Part shown: positions 38,254-49,876 of the stretch, in pieces
How positions within the stretch are numbered: position 1 is the first letter of the stretch
Layout of the letters: the number at the start of each line of letters is the position of its first letter
Position numbers and translations under genes: made by a program
The notes under the pieces: model-generated
What the model was told of the DNA's origin: nothing
Seen by the model: the letters and a program-made list of their open reading frames with translations, nothing else
Databases searched by the model: none
NCBI GenBank assembly: GCA_036571765.1
Contig: BROE01000016.1
Location: 13,531,021 to 13,595,020, forward strand
Reading direction: 5' to 3'
Length of the DNA: 64,000 nucleotides
Source: Plecoglossus altivelis
Taxonomy: Eukaryota > Chordata > Actinopteri > Osmeriformes > Plecoglossidae

Positions 38254-38898
38254 AACGAAACCACTGATGATAAGCTCCTCCATCGTTGCAGTCACACACA
38301 GAGGCTCAGAAGGAAGAGAAGATGCAGATAGTATGCGAACTATTCTCAGAACTCTCACGCTGGCCCCCTACGGAGAACTGACACACAGTAAAGAGCTGTG
38401 GACATAACATACCTCGACCACTGTGCAACTACAACGTTTGTTTACAAACGGAGATCCTAGGCAGTTCAAAAAACAAATATTTCTCTGCTTCATCAAAGTG
38501 AAATACATCCGCCAGCGCTACTTTTTGAATATATTTCCCTTATGTAAAACATTCTTTTGAATTTTACATCCTATTCCCCGTTCATTCTGGATGTTAAGGA
38601 AGCCTAAGCAAATTCGCCGTTATATAGCGTGTGTGACGGTCCAAAGGCTGTGATGCACCTGTCTTGAGGTAGCGCAGTGCGATTATGAGAATAGCCATCC
38701 ATGAATTCCGTTTTGTATTGATAGGGGTTGCCTACATTTCCAGCATTTCAATATTTTACGATATATACCTGCTACATAACACTTGACAACCTCTCATCGC
38801 ATCGCAATAAAAACTCTTTTGTCCGTTTGAGTCTGTTAACGTTTTCGCAGCAACCCCTTTAACATTGAGCTGCCCAAATGGATGAATCACTGTACTCA

Positions 38899-38945
38899 CC
38901 TCTGAAGATGTGTTATTTTATCACGTGGTCAGCTGCGCTGCATGT
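38899..38945 (-). promoter_or_regulatory. Candidate non-coding first exon of slc29a1 with E-box
   Basis: On the minus strand a CACGTGA E-box (about 38921-38927) is followed some 20 bases later by ATCTTCAGAG and a near-perfect donor GTGAGTA. slc29a1 needs an upstream leader exon and this is one of several candidates; a second donor (GTCGAG/GTATGT) lies near 38410. No transcript evidence is available. Confidence 0.25.
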
Positions 38946-40835
38946 TTATAAGAGACGTTAATAGACTATTTCCTTTTCACTCCGTTATATGTCTCTTTAG
39001 TAAACGACCCTCTTGGCAACTCAATTTGGCTGTAGTCATTCTGAGGCCCGTGGTGGCGTGGCACAGTGCAGGTCGCACTCAGTACAAGTGGCAGTTAGTG
39101 CAAGTGCGGTTGTCCCAAATTCCTCTACAAACTGCACGCCTTTGGATTTTCAGATTACAAATCCAAGTTTAATCCTTTACTATTGAATTCACGTAATTTG
39201 AAAGTGGGGTGGGAAAGTTATTATGGGACGTTTTCCCACTGTAATACATCCCACTGTATATATATAAACTTCTTCCACTCAAATGGCTTAGATGCAACTT
39301 TATGGAAAACAGCAATTATTTTCACAATAACATTAATTATCATCAGATGACAAGTACAATAGCGTATAAAGAAGTCATCTCTATCAGTTTACACTAATTG
39401 TAAATCTAACTCAAGTGAAAAGGACAGTGTCTAGGGTGAGATTGAAGGCATGTCTGTGAACTAAGAGGAGCGGCCAGACAGACGTGCTTGGACTCACAAA
39501 GGCCACCCAGCTATAAAGATGCACTTGAAGGGCTATTTTTGTTGGCCAATTCTCCTTTATCTTCCCCTCTCTTACACTACAGAACTTGTCCAGTAACTCC
39601 ACAGCAACTGCTCCGTGTTGTGTCACATGCTAGCTAGCTTTTAATAGCACTCACACAGCCTCTAACTGTGTGACGGGATATGTGGGTCAACAGGTGCAAC
39701 TGACCTACTGCAATGATCAGCTTGTTTCGTTAATGACACAAATTAGAGACAAAGTAACAAAGGCTAACTTGCTAGCTCCCCCTTACTCTCACATGTGCCT
39801 GTTAATTGACTGGGCCTCATCCTCTCTGGAAACAATATTACACCACAGTGGCCCCCCAAGACTGAGGGTAATACGTGCATTTGTATCATGTCAAAGCCTT
39901 TCTCTGTTACTACCCATCAATGTCATATTTCTAGTTGCTTGATTACATTTTAATTTAATCTAGCAGTTTCTATAACTGTAAAATGTATGTATTCAGAGTG
40001 ATCTAACATTACCCAAATTGTTCCAATCACCTTACAGCACTGCATAGGAATCATAAATAATATTATGACATTCAGCTGATACATTTGAACTTTTTCATTC
40101 ACATCATATTCTAATGAACAGATATTGAATCGTATTTAGACTAAGGCAATTGGTCTGCATGGGACTTAGGGAAGTTATTACAAACAGCACCATTGTTCTA
40201 CTGCTTGTGAGCTGCAGCTGTTCGGCTGACATTAGGGACACAGACTGTCTTCCTTTAAGTCCATTCACAGTATCAGACCCAGCCCTAAAACAAATGTCAT
40301 GCAATGAGAATAAACTGTACTATGAAAGTACAGAGAGCATTTTACATTCTGTTTGTGTTCTAAGTATTAACATACATAGAACATAGAACATAACTGTGCA
40401 ACTGGATACAACACATAGTACAGTAAACCTGATTAATTATACAGGTCAATTGTGGTCTTCTATTAAGCAATATGAGGCCCACACAACACCATCAGAAGAC
40501 TGCTGTAAAGGCACGTGCTTGCAAAATCATCTTAGCTCTGTTTCAGCTGTCTGCGTGCTGGGCAAAATGGCCATTATGAGCTAGGCGCCCCCTAATTCCT
40601 GTGCCTCTGAAATCTGTGGTGACACAACAAAGTTGTGGGCCTGACCCACTTACAGAATATCCCTAAAACTCCCTTGAGTAATTAGCACATAATTTAACTT
40701 TGAAAAATATGCACATTTGTCAGTTCTATGCTGTGGCATGCCCTTGTAGCTAAAGACAGTTTTCTTTCAAGAGGGAGAAGCAAAGAATGAAATGGAGAGT
40801 TTACTAGGCAAAAAAAGAGATGGATAGGCAAGGTA

Positions 40836-41290
40836 TTGGGATTGGCTTGTGTTAAGGTGATTCTGGACCACGACTTGCACTGGGGATGGGGTGACAAGTG
40901 CTAGCAAGATAACCGCTAGCCTGAAAGTTGCTGCTAATGAAAACCTTAACCCTAATCCTTAAAAAACAAGGTTAGGGTTAGGGTCAGGGTTTTGTTTTGG
41001 GAATGGTTTGTGTTAGTGCAATTCCGGACTAGGGCTTGCACTGGGGATGGGGTGAGAAGTGTTAGGAAAGTGACAGCTAGACTCAAAGATGAAAACCCTT
41101 ATCCTTAAAAAACAAGGTTAGGGTTAGCTTTGGGTTTTGGAATTGGCTTGTGCCATTTTGGACAGGGGCCTGCACTTTGGATAGAGTAAGAAGTTTTTAT
41201 CAAGGTGACAGCTAGCCTCAGGGTTGCTGCCAACGAAAACTCCAATCCCATCCCCAACTCTTAAAAAGCCAAGGTAAGGGTTTTAGTAAA
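40836..41290. repeat. Three-copy tandem repeat of about 150 bp containing telomere-like TTAGGG
   Basis: Three diverged units start near 40841, 40997 and 41138 with variants of GGGATTGGCTTGTG, continue with CTTGCACTGGGGATGGGGTG, and the first two end with CCTTAAAAAACAAGGTTAGG. GGTTAGGGTTAGGG occurs at the first junction. The unit length differs slightly (about 156 and 141), so it is an old, decayed array. Confidence 0.75.
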
Positions 41291-43365
41291 AATCCTATGG
41301 ATAGTTTTATAAATGAGTCCTTTGATCTGTCTTGTGATAATATTTTTTGCTGGCCTTGCATCACACTATGAGCCGCTGAAACCTTGCTAATAGGTCTACA
41401 GGGGTGGTCTTTGGTATCTTCAGTGCTTATGTGGTAACTAGATTAGGATAGTTAGTTAGGTTTCTGGAAATCCGAGAGCGTTGAGGCCAAGCCATATAAT
41501 GGGCCTCTTAGGCTGCGATAAACACTGTTGTGTCTCAAACTGTTTGAGACCACCATGCCATGTCCACCATTGGGAATGTTACGAAATTGAAATGTTGACC
41601 ACTTGACTCTTACAATAAAGTCAATAATCTACATCTTTAGAGAATAAAACTGTCACAGAATTGTATGGAATGTCTGACTGGTTGCAGTATCCATGCTAGA
41701 TTGCGTAAATGAAAGGGAATTTAAAGGAATCTAGCTAAACTCTAGCCTGCCTTGAACTTTGCTTGTGTTCCATGCCATGCCAGTAATTACAGTTAGAACT
41801 TACATTTTGTGTCATTTAAATTACTTAAGCAATTAAAAATGATAAGCAGTCCTGAACGGACAGGGATATTGTTAAATTACAGTAATTGCTTAAAAGGAAA
41901 CAGTATTTGAATCAACCCTCATGTTTTCTCATAGTCTGCAACTCACTCTGTCCTAAGGGTCAAAAAGCCTTACGTTCAACCCTGTACCTTTTTGGCCACT
42001 GAAATCTGCAGCCAAATCAAGTGCATTTAATAGATATGTCTCATTGTGGGTGTGTGTGCATTTAACATAGTTTCAGGTCATTCTGACACACGAAGAGAGC
42101 ACAAAGGTTAATTTGAACATTTGATGGATTTTGATTCAAGTTAATTTAAAACCAGATGTAGTAAGCCTATTGCCATGCTGTAACATTTGGTTGCCTAAGA
42201 TATGACAAGAAGAAATGATGGTGGCAACAAAGAAATTGTTTTGTTGTTGTCTTTTAATGATCACTCTACAAATTACAGTTGGGGAGGGTTAAAGGACAAC
42301 TATGAATGAGCCTAGTATGCCTTTTTACTTCTGAATGAATGCAATAAAACATAGAGACAATGAAGGGCAAACAATGATCCAAAACCGTATACCAGACACC
42401 TACAATTAAATTAGATAATAGGGAACAATACTATACAACATTTTTGTGGTTAGCTCTGCACTTTCAGGTGTACTGCAGTGCAATCCCTGACGTAGCCACT
42501 AGGTTGGACATGATCAGTGCACAAACTTGAATGTTGAGTGTTTACATAACTATTCAAATTGCTTGTAGGTTAAGTGATTGAATTAAGACACCGAATTACT
42601 CTCACAAAATGAAACATGCGATAGTAAAACGTGGAAATGTAAGGTCAATAAATGTCCTTCTTGTCTCTGTTTTCTTCACGTTGTAATTATGATGAATTAT
42701 TCTTTCATATCTTCCAGTTTGACATGTCCATGTGGAAACTTTATCCCTCAGACAGACCAAACGTACAATACCTTAGCAAGGTTGAGTTAATTATACGAAA
42801 GGAGAGCCCAGTGAGCTTTGTAGAGAACCAACCAAACTGCAACCAGACACAACCATAGGACAGGTGAGCACCATGCATGCACATGTGTCTTCTGCCACCC
42901 TATGGTCAGAAAAGGTCATAGTCAACAGGCAGCTAATGTCCTTGTTTGCGATAACAAAAAATAAAGGTCACCTCAGCAGCTTTAGAGGTCTTCACCGTTT
43001 TTCTAACGTCAATAATTTGTTTATTTAGTATTATAATGATATATATATTTTTTAACACTGGCATTCTGATGAGACTGCGCATGTGCTCTGAATCAACATG
43101 GCAGCGCCCTGACACTCACGAATAACTGTGAAACCTATCGACAGTATGGATTAAATAAGTTAAAAGAAGTGAATATAGTTTTGTTGAATGACGATATATA
43201 CAGCATGTTTACGAATACCATACCTAATAAGTAAATGATAATCTTACCAGTAATATTTTGGTTACAGTTGTTTTGCAGCTAGTCTAGCTAACTATCTTAG
43301 CATGTCAGACTAATAGTTGACGTCGGTGTATTATTACAGAGGTAAGGCAAGACAAGTGAGCTACA
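41291..43365. other. Intergenic DNA upstream of mtrf1l
   Basis: No coding exon recognised. The last few hundred bases before 43366 should hold the mtrf1l promoter; no clear TATA box or named motif was identified. Confidence 0.5.
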
Positions 43366-46300
43366 ATGAGCTTTTCCTGGAAAACTTGTAGACGAGCATT
43401 TCACGTTTCCATTAGGAAGTTGCATGAGCTGTCCTTGAAAACACCCCACCAGACATCGTCCTCTGTCGGATTAAGCCGGAGGTACCGAGCAGTATCTCAC
43501 AATATACTTCCCAATTCGCAATTAATAAATTACCACTGTAGAACATTCCACTCGTCGCAGCCATTGAGGATTACAAAAGTACTGAATGCGGACGAGATCT
43601 TTGCTAAGAAATCTCTGCAGGACTACTTGAAGAAGATAGAGACTGAGTATTCTGAATGTCTCCCATTTGTCAACATGAGTGAAGGACTGAAAATTAGCGA
43701 GGAGGAGCTAAGAGCTAAAAGAACCAGGGAATCAGTATTAGCACCGCTGGTTCAGTACATCAGAGAACTGGAAACAAAACAACAGGAGTTTGCAGAGACT
43801 GAAAAGTTACTTAAAGGTATGTACGCACATGCCTAAAGTAAATAATGGCCTGTAACATTCTGAGACCTGACATGGTTTATTGAGTGTTTTCTCATGGCTT
43901 TTAAAGATGAAGACCCAGACTTGCGTGAACTGGCAGTCTTGGAGAATGAAGCCTGTTTATCAAATATTCAAGAACTTAAACAAAAGGTAAAATGTCAACC
44001 ATCAGTGCGTCAGTGTTTCATTGTCACACCCCATAACAAAATCTGAAAAAGACAGAAAAGAGTTATCCTTCTCATCTTGTTGCTCATCTCTTCGTCCTCT
44101 TAGATTTTGGACATGCTGGTTCCTGAGGAGGAGGCGGACCTAAGCGACCTGGTCCTGGAGGTCACGGCCGGGGTTGGAGGCCAGGAAGCCATGCTGTTCA
44201 CTGCAGAGATATTTGATATGTACCACAGCTTCACCCAGCATCAGGGGTGGAGCTTTGAAATCTTGGATTACATGAAGAGTGACATGGGTCAGTGGAATGT
44301 ACTTGATTAGTTTATTCAGACTATCACCTTGGTTGTCTTGGTAAAGAAAGCAATAGCTAATGAAAGGCCCATGACTTGAAGCTTTCTTCCGCAGAACCTC
44401 AACAGAAATAGTATTGATGACATAGGATGTTGGGTACATACATTTGTCTGCCTGTCTGTGTTGCAGTGTCTAATGTACTCATCGTTTTTCATCTTCCTCT
44501 GCTTCCAGGTGGGGTGCGTCATGCCTCAGCCAGCGTCAGTGGTCCTCAGAGCTATAAAAGGATGAAGTATGAGGCAGGGGTCCACCGGGTTCAGAGGGTC
44601 CCTAAGACTGAGAAACAGGGCCGCATGCACACCAGCACCATGACAGTGGCCATACTGCCCCAACCCACTGAGGTCAGATTTGGGTGCCTCCAATACTGTG
44701 TTATCCTACAGAGTATAATATTGTGAGTATCATCGTGTTCCAGTGTGTCTTGTTAGCTAAACATATACTGCTTATGTTTTTGTGGTCCGCTTCAGATTTT
44801 ACTGACAATCAATGCCAAAGACTTGAAGATTGAGACCACACGGGCTAGTGGAGCAGGTGGCCAGCATGTCAACACTACAGACAGCGCAGTGAGAATAGTC
44901 CATCTCCCCACAGGTTAGCAGAGAAACCTCTATTTAGGTTCATTTGTGCGGCTATTATACAAACAGAAGATGGAAGGAAAGGGGTTTTCTGTCAAGTTGA
45001 TGTTGACTGTGAACTCTGTTGTTTTTCACAGGTGTGGTGGCAGAGTGCCAGCAGGAACGCTCTCAGCTGAAGAACAAGGAGAAGGCCATGAAAGTGCTGA
45101 GGGCTAAGCTCTATAGCATGAGACTGGAGGAGGAGACCAGCAAGCGTTACACTGCACGCAAAGTCCAGGTAGGCTGTAATACTAATATCCAGGTAGTCTA
45201 TCCTATCCCACATGACTGGGCTGTAACCCTTCACATTCTGTATACTCCCCTTGTCCTAACGGTGAAAAAGTACCCATCATCAACCCCAGAATAAAGCAGG
45301 TTCGTTGGATTTTACACCCCTAATCTTATTTACATGAAGAAACAACCTGTCATTCATCACAAACGTTGTGAATATGTTGGTTTGACCTCTTTAGAGTGCG
45401 GCATGACTGCATTTAATCAATAGACAACCGTTCATCTTTATTACAGTAGACCCATATGTTTTCTTTACTGAAGTAGAGGTGTGTTATTACTTCATGGTCT
45501 GGGTTGTATTATTCTCCCATCTTCTTCTTCAGGTACCTCCTCTTCCAAAACATTGTTCTCTTGTTCTTTCTGAACATCTGAAAAAAACAGATGTACAGTC
45601 TGTAGATCTGAGAGCTGAGACACTAGGCCTGCTGGGCACTGAATCGTGCAGTCATTGCTAAAGCACAGAATACTGAGGGTACTGTCATCTGCAGGACATT
45701 TGAAGCCTCTGACTACATTCCCCAGTTGGCTTTGAAGACATTTGTTTTGTCTGAAATTTAGTTTAATTGGCCGGAATTGTTTTTCTTTTGTCTTTGAACT
45801 GCAACCATTAATGGGATTGCGAAGGGGAGATGCTGCACATAGAGCAGAAAGATTTAGTTTTGTCTGAGTTCAATCAGTAGGACATTTTTTTATTGTGTGT
45901 GTGTGCATGCGTGTGTGCATGCATGTGTGCGTGCCGGGGCAAAAATGACCTGAAGCCAATCTTTGTACCCTAGCGTGTGGCTTTCATGGAAACATGAACA
46001 AAGCAATGTTTCACTTTTTCTAATGTTGGAGTCACACTAGGAAGTCATCGATTTTTACGCTGAAAAAAAAACAAAAAAATAGGGAGACTTTCACTGTTGA
46101 TGAACAGTGCTGTGTCATTTTTGACCCGTAAGACAACACAAGGGTTAAAATAATCAATACAGAGGACCTTTGCTGTATTACCTAACCAGACTAGAGCAAT
46201 GGATGAGCAATAGGTGGCTGTAACTATTATTGTATGTCAAGATGTGGGCTTGCCAGTGTGTGTCTCATCTTTCATCTTTTTCCTCCAGATTGGCACCAAA

Positions 46301-46504
46301 GGAAGATCCGAGAAGATCAGGACCTACAATTTTCCCCAAGACAGAATAACAGACCACCGAATAGGGATGACAATCCACGGTGTGAGAGAGTTTCTTTCAG
46401 GGGAAGAACTTCTGGAAGAGATGAACTCAGCTTTGCATGAATTCTCCAACCAGGAGACTCTTATGGACATACTTGGAGAGAATGAAAATTATGTTGAATC
46501 ATAG
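43366..46504 (+). CDS. mtrf1l: Mitochondrial translational release factor 1-like (mtRF1a)
   Basis: This class-I release factor ends mitochondrial translation at UAA/UAG codons. Seven exons are read: 43366-43816, 43907-43986, 44104-44287, 44509-44672, 44796-44913, 45032-45168 and 46289-46504 (TAG). They total 1350 nt, or 449 residues. The stop-codon recognition PKT motif is at residues 270-272 (RVQRVPKTEKQGRMHTSTMT) and the catalytic GGQ at 314-316 (ASGAGGQHVNTTDSAVR). The C-terminus keeps SEKIRTYNFPQDR. The first about 70 residues are basic and Ser-rich, consistent with a mitochondrial import signal. The short PKTEKQG loop separates it from the paralogue MTRF1, which has an insertion here. 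The chain is longer than human MTRF1L (about 380), mostly at the N-terminus. Neighbours fbxo5 and vip match human 6q25. Confidence 0.94.
45895..46148. mobile_element. One end of a piggyBac-like miniature element in mtrf1l intron 6
   Basis: Reading leftward from TTAA (46145-46148), the sequence starts ACCCTTGTGTTGTCTTACGG and GGTCAAAAATGACACAG, close to the left end of the 34457 element. It ends in a TG/CATG microsatellite (about 45895-45937), as in that element. The opposite terminal repeat was not found, so the copy looks truncated. Confidence 0.55.
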
Positions 46505-46524
46505 CAGGAATTTAAAGAGACGCT

Positions 46525-46530
46525 AATAAA
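46525..46530 (+). terminator. Poly(A) signal of mtrf1l
   Basis: AATAAA lies 21 bases after the TAG, with a GT-rich stretch (GATCGTTGTTTGTTTGTTC) soon after. The 3' UTR would be under 60 bases, and fbxo5 begins some 550 bases further on. Confidence 0.75.
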
Positions 46531-47029
46531 GCCATGAAGTGTGACATGTTGAGGACCAAGTGATCGTTGTTTGTTTGTTCTCTTGGGTTTCAGGAGCTAG
46601 CCCCTTCACACATTCCACCCACAGGTGTGAATAACCTGAAAAGCACAAGCCCTCATTTGGCTTTCAGGAGAACAACTCTCACCCATTTGTATATTTCTAT
46701 TGTTTATATGTCGTCTGCTTCAGAATAGGCTGTTTCGACTATAGATCGAGAAACGTGATTTGCTGGTGCTGGTTTAGAGCAACAAGCAGAAACAACTGTT
46801 TTTTGTATAAAACAGTTTTTAAAATAAACCCTTTATCTATTTATACATGCATATCTGAACACATTATCCATTTAAAACTGAGTATTTGAGTAAATATTTA
46901 CTACATGCAGACGTAAAAGGATGCTCGCGTAGTAAATATTTTGTTTTACTTGTTTTGGTGGGAAAAAAAACTGCGGGATTATAAATTCAATGCGCAGCCG
47001 TGTTTATGTTACACGTGGTTGTCTTATTC

Positions 47030-47085
47030 GCCATTGGCTGACGTTTTAAAGGTAACTATCCCGCTTTGATTTCATTGGGCTGTGC
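47030..47085 (+). promoter_or_regulatory. fbxo5 promoter with two inverted CCAAT boxes and CHR-like element
   Basis: ATTGG occurs at about 47033 and 47075, roughly 40 bases apart, and TTTTAAA lies at about 47044-47050. Paired NF-Y sites and a CHR (TTTGAA/TTTAAA) are common in cell-cycle genes. The likely transcription start is just downstream. Inferred from motifs only. Confidence 0.45.
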
Positions 47086-47801
47086 CGTTTTTACACGAAA
47101 TTCAAATGTGGAGGAATCGAGCGCTCTTTCATTTCCCCCACTGTAAGAGTTACACTGGCACGGGGATTACTGTCTTGGTGATTCTGCATAGTAGACAGGA
47201 AACAAGATTCCCCTTTTCATATCGCAAGGTACGAAACATTTTAGTAAGTAAACCAATGGCCTTTTTGTTTTCTGCTTTAACTACTTGACTGTAGAAATGA
47301 CTAACCGACTGGTTAGCTTGCTTGTACTAGCGAGGTAGCTCTAGTTAGTTAGTTAGTTAGCTATTCAGTATTTAGAGGTCATCAGATTAATATCACATTG
47401 GTGCAACTTGTAAGACACATTTTCTTTGTGCAATTATACGTCATGTATATATATTCGCTAAAACGTTTGAGCTTTTGATGGAAAGCTGGCGCGTAAATTT
47501 ATCGTACGCCCCCATCATTTGGGCTTGTAAAGAATATATTTTTATTGGAATTGACGAATATTGAAAGTATTCGCATGCCTATTTGACTTAACTATAGACT
47601 CGCACTTAAAATCTTGAAAAATGCAAGTTTATGTAGAAATCTAACGTTAGTTACGTTAGTAGCACCAAACCTGCCTCACCAGCTAAATCAGTATGCAAAT
47701 TGTAGCAGAGAGAAATGGGGGGAAGTAGTTTGGACCAAGGCCCGATCTAAAATTTTGTACTTTTCCAGGATTGCAAAAAAGATTACGTTTGCGAAGTCGA
47801 A

Positions 47802-49507
47802 ATGAAGTGCCCAGCTAGCTTCGAGGAACACCGGGCGCCGTGCAGCACGGAGAAAACTGCCGCCGACTTCAAGACGCCTGCACCAAAAAACTGTTCACGA
47901 AAGGAATGCGTAGTCGAGCCTCAGTTGTCTCCTGGCTTGTCCCACGATAACGTATCTTTGAACAACAACAGGGGTGTCCACAACAAAGAAAACAAGAAGG
48001 AACATGACAGAATACTTACCAAGGTGTCATTAAACTGTGAGGAGTTTGAGGACAGTGGTTACCTATCCTTAAATAACAGCCTACTTGAGAAAGGCGATAA
48101 GAGCTATGAATCAGCAGAGAATCTGATATCAACTTCCTTAGGTCAGGAGGATCTGGACAGGTACGCTTCATCTACACCTTCAGCCCAAAACCACAGTGAC
48201 TCACACCTGCCTATACTTAAGTTCCAGCAGACTGTATGTCAAGAACTCAGTAAGAGCTTCAGCAGGACCAAGAGCTATGACTGGACTATAATTAGCAAGC
48301 TGGCTAAGGATTTTAACCTGGACAGAGTCATAGGAGGATACATGGGCCGGGAGTGTGTGGATGTTTTCACAGCTTTGCTGGAGAGGGACATGAAACACAT
48401 TCTCACTCGGATCCTGGGGATGCTTGGAGATGTGGACTTGATCCGGTAAGTCAGGATACTCTCTCCTGACAGCTTTGATAGACATGGTGTTCTGAAGCTA
48501 GCGTAGGTGGACAACACGGGGGATGTTTCCTCTTAAGAATTCTCGTTATTCATGATGGTCGCCTTTTTCCTTTCTTCCTTAGCTGCAGAATGGTAAGCCG
48601 AACCTGGAGAACTATCATTCTCCAGGACCTTACTGCACTCACCAGATGCCAAGAGGCGGAGCAGAGATTTAAGGTAAGAGTCGGCTACATTTTGTCCACA
48701 TGCCAGGACAACTAACAGACCCTTAGCCCAGAATGACTTGCTACATTTTAGATGTCTACCATTTGTATTGACACTGTCATACTATGGATTAGGACAAATA
48801 CATGTAGTTTATCAAGTGGAAGCTGTTGTTTAACTATCATGTTTTGCTTCCTTTTATGGCAGGACTCTGGAAAGGCTCGAGGCCTGGAGAATGGGGATAC
48901 TTTGACACGAAGCGCTGCTCTGTCCAGGGTTGTGCTCTCCTGTATACAGACCGTAGCCACCACATCTGTCCAGAGAGCCTCCTCTAAGAGGAGCCAGTTG
49001 AAGAAAGATTGCACTTCCGCAACCTGCAGCTCTGCCACACGCTTCAGGGAATACCAGGAGGTATGCATTTCTTCAGCCCTGCTTTTATTCAAAGATCCAG
49101 TTTATAGGGGGCAGCAAACCTGTGTCTTCTAACACACGTTCTATGCCCCTCCACTCCCCCCTGCCCCTCTCCTTGACAACTGCTGAGAATAGAGTATGTG
49201 GATGCCAAGACTGACACCTTCATGTTGTGTTTTCATCCTCCAGGTTGCCAGTTCGCTTAAGCAACACGAGTCTCTGAAGCACTGCAAGCTGTGTGGCTCC
49301 CCTGCCAAGCACAACGCCCACACCCTCCGTGCTACCTGCACCAGGCTAAGCTGCGCCTACGATTTCTGTACCAGGTGCCAGAGTCACTTTCACGGTTCTT
49401 CGGCCTGTCGCACTGTCCTTTCTCATGGGCCAACCAGCAGCGCTTCCAGGGACAAAGCCATTCTAATAGGCAGCGCGCGCAGCAAGAAGAACATCAGAAG
49501 GCTGTGA
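47802..49507 (+). CDS. fbxo5: F-box only protein 5 / EMI1, inhibitor of APC/C
   Basis: EMI1 blocks the anaphase-promoting complex in S and G2 and is removed at mitosis. Coding exons are 47802-48445, 48583-48673, 48863-49060 and 49244-49507, giving 398 residues. A leader exon ends at 47228 (CGCAAG/GTACG) and the first coding exon begins at 47769. Visible features: KEN at residues 62-64; the phosphodegron DSGYLS at 84-89 (as DSGYSS in human) for beta-TrCP; an F-box region across the 48445/48583 junction; a Cys/His zinc-binding region from C325 (KHCKLCGSPAKHNAH to CTRCQSHFHG); and the C-terminal RL tail (NIRRL) that contacts APC/C. The start was chosen at MKCPASFEEH because the upstream frame starts before the expected transcription start; an in-frame start at 47106 would give 450 residues (human 447). 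Confidence 0.92.
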
Positions 49508-49870
49508 AACCAACCGTGCATATTTTAACCCAAAGACTCTCAACAAAAAAGAGCTAAAGATTATTGGAGTTTTATTCAAGGAACTTTTAGCTTTGGCCAT
49601 CTGCCACAAATTAAACCCAATGGGATCTATAGAATACACATGTATTCTGGGACAATCAGGTTTTTTACTAATGCCAGTTTACTGTCGTTGTGTGAAGAAA
49701 CATCAATCGTGGGGGTGGGGGGGAATACCATATGAAGAAGAGAATTACAATCCAGCAAAAGAATGGTATGTTTTATTGGGATTGTGCATTTTATTTTTTT
49801 ATGAAATGTCATTGTCTTCCATAATGTTTGTATATCTCCATTTGTGAAATATGTAAATATTTACTGTTTT

Positions 49871-49876
49871 AATAAA
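49871..49876 (+). terminator. Poly(A) signal of fbxo5
   Basis: AATAAA about 365 bases after the fbxo5 stop; the intervening DNA is AT-rich 3' UTR. Confidence 0.65.

Larger units (their letters stand above)
35273..40835. other. Gene-poor region, mainly unique AT-rich DNA
   Basis: Nothing assignable to a known coding gene was seen. A poly(C)-(CA)n tract lies at 38219-38253, and candidate minus-strand non-coding exon donors occur near 38.4 and 38.9 kb. Short open frames here show no splice context or known residues. Confidence 0.5.

Noticed and set aside
42652..42858. 68-codon frame upstream of mtrf1l
   Set aside because: No start context, splice sites or recognisable residues; likely chance.
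43366..46504. Assignment as mtrf1
   Set aside because: The length is closer to MTRF1, but the recognition loop is the short PKTEKQG form and lacks the MTRF1 insertion; neighbours also fit mtrf1l.
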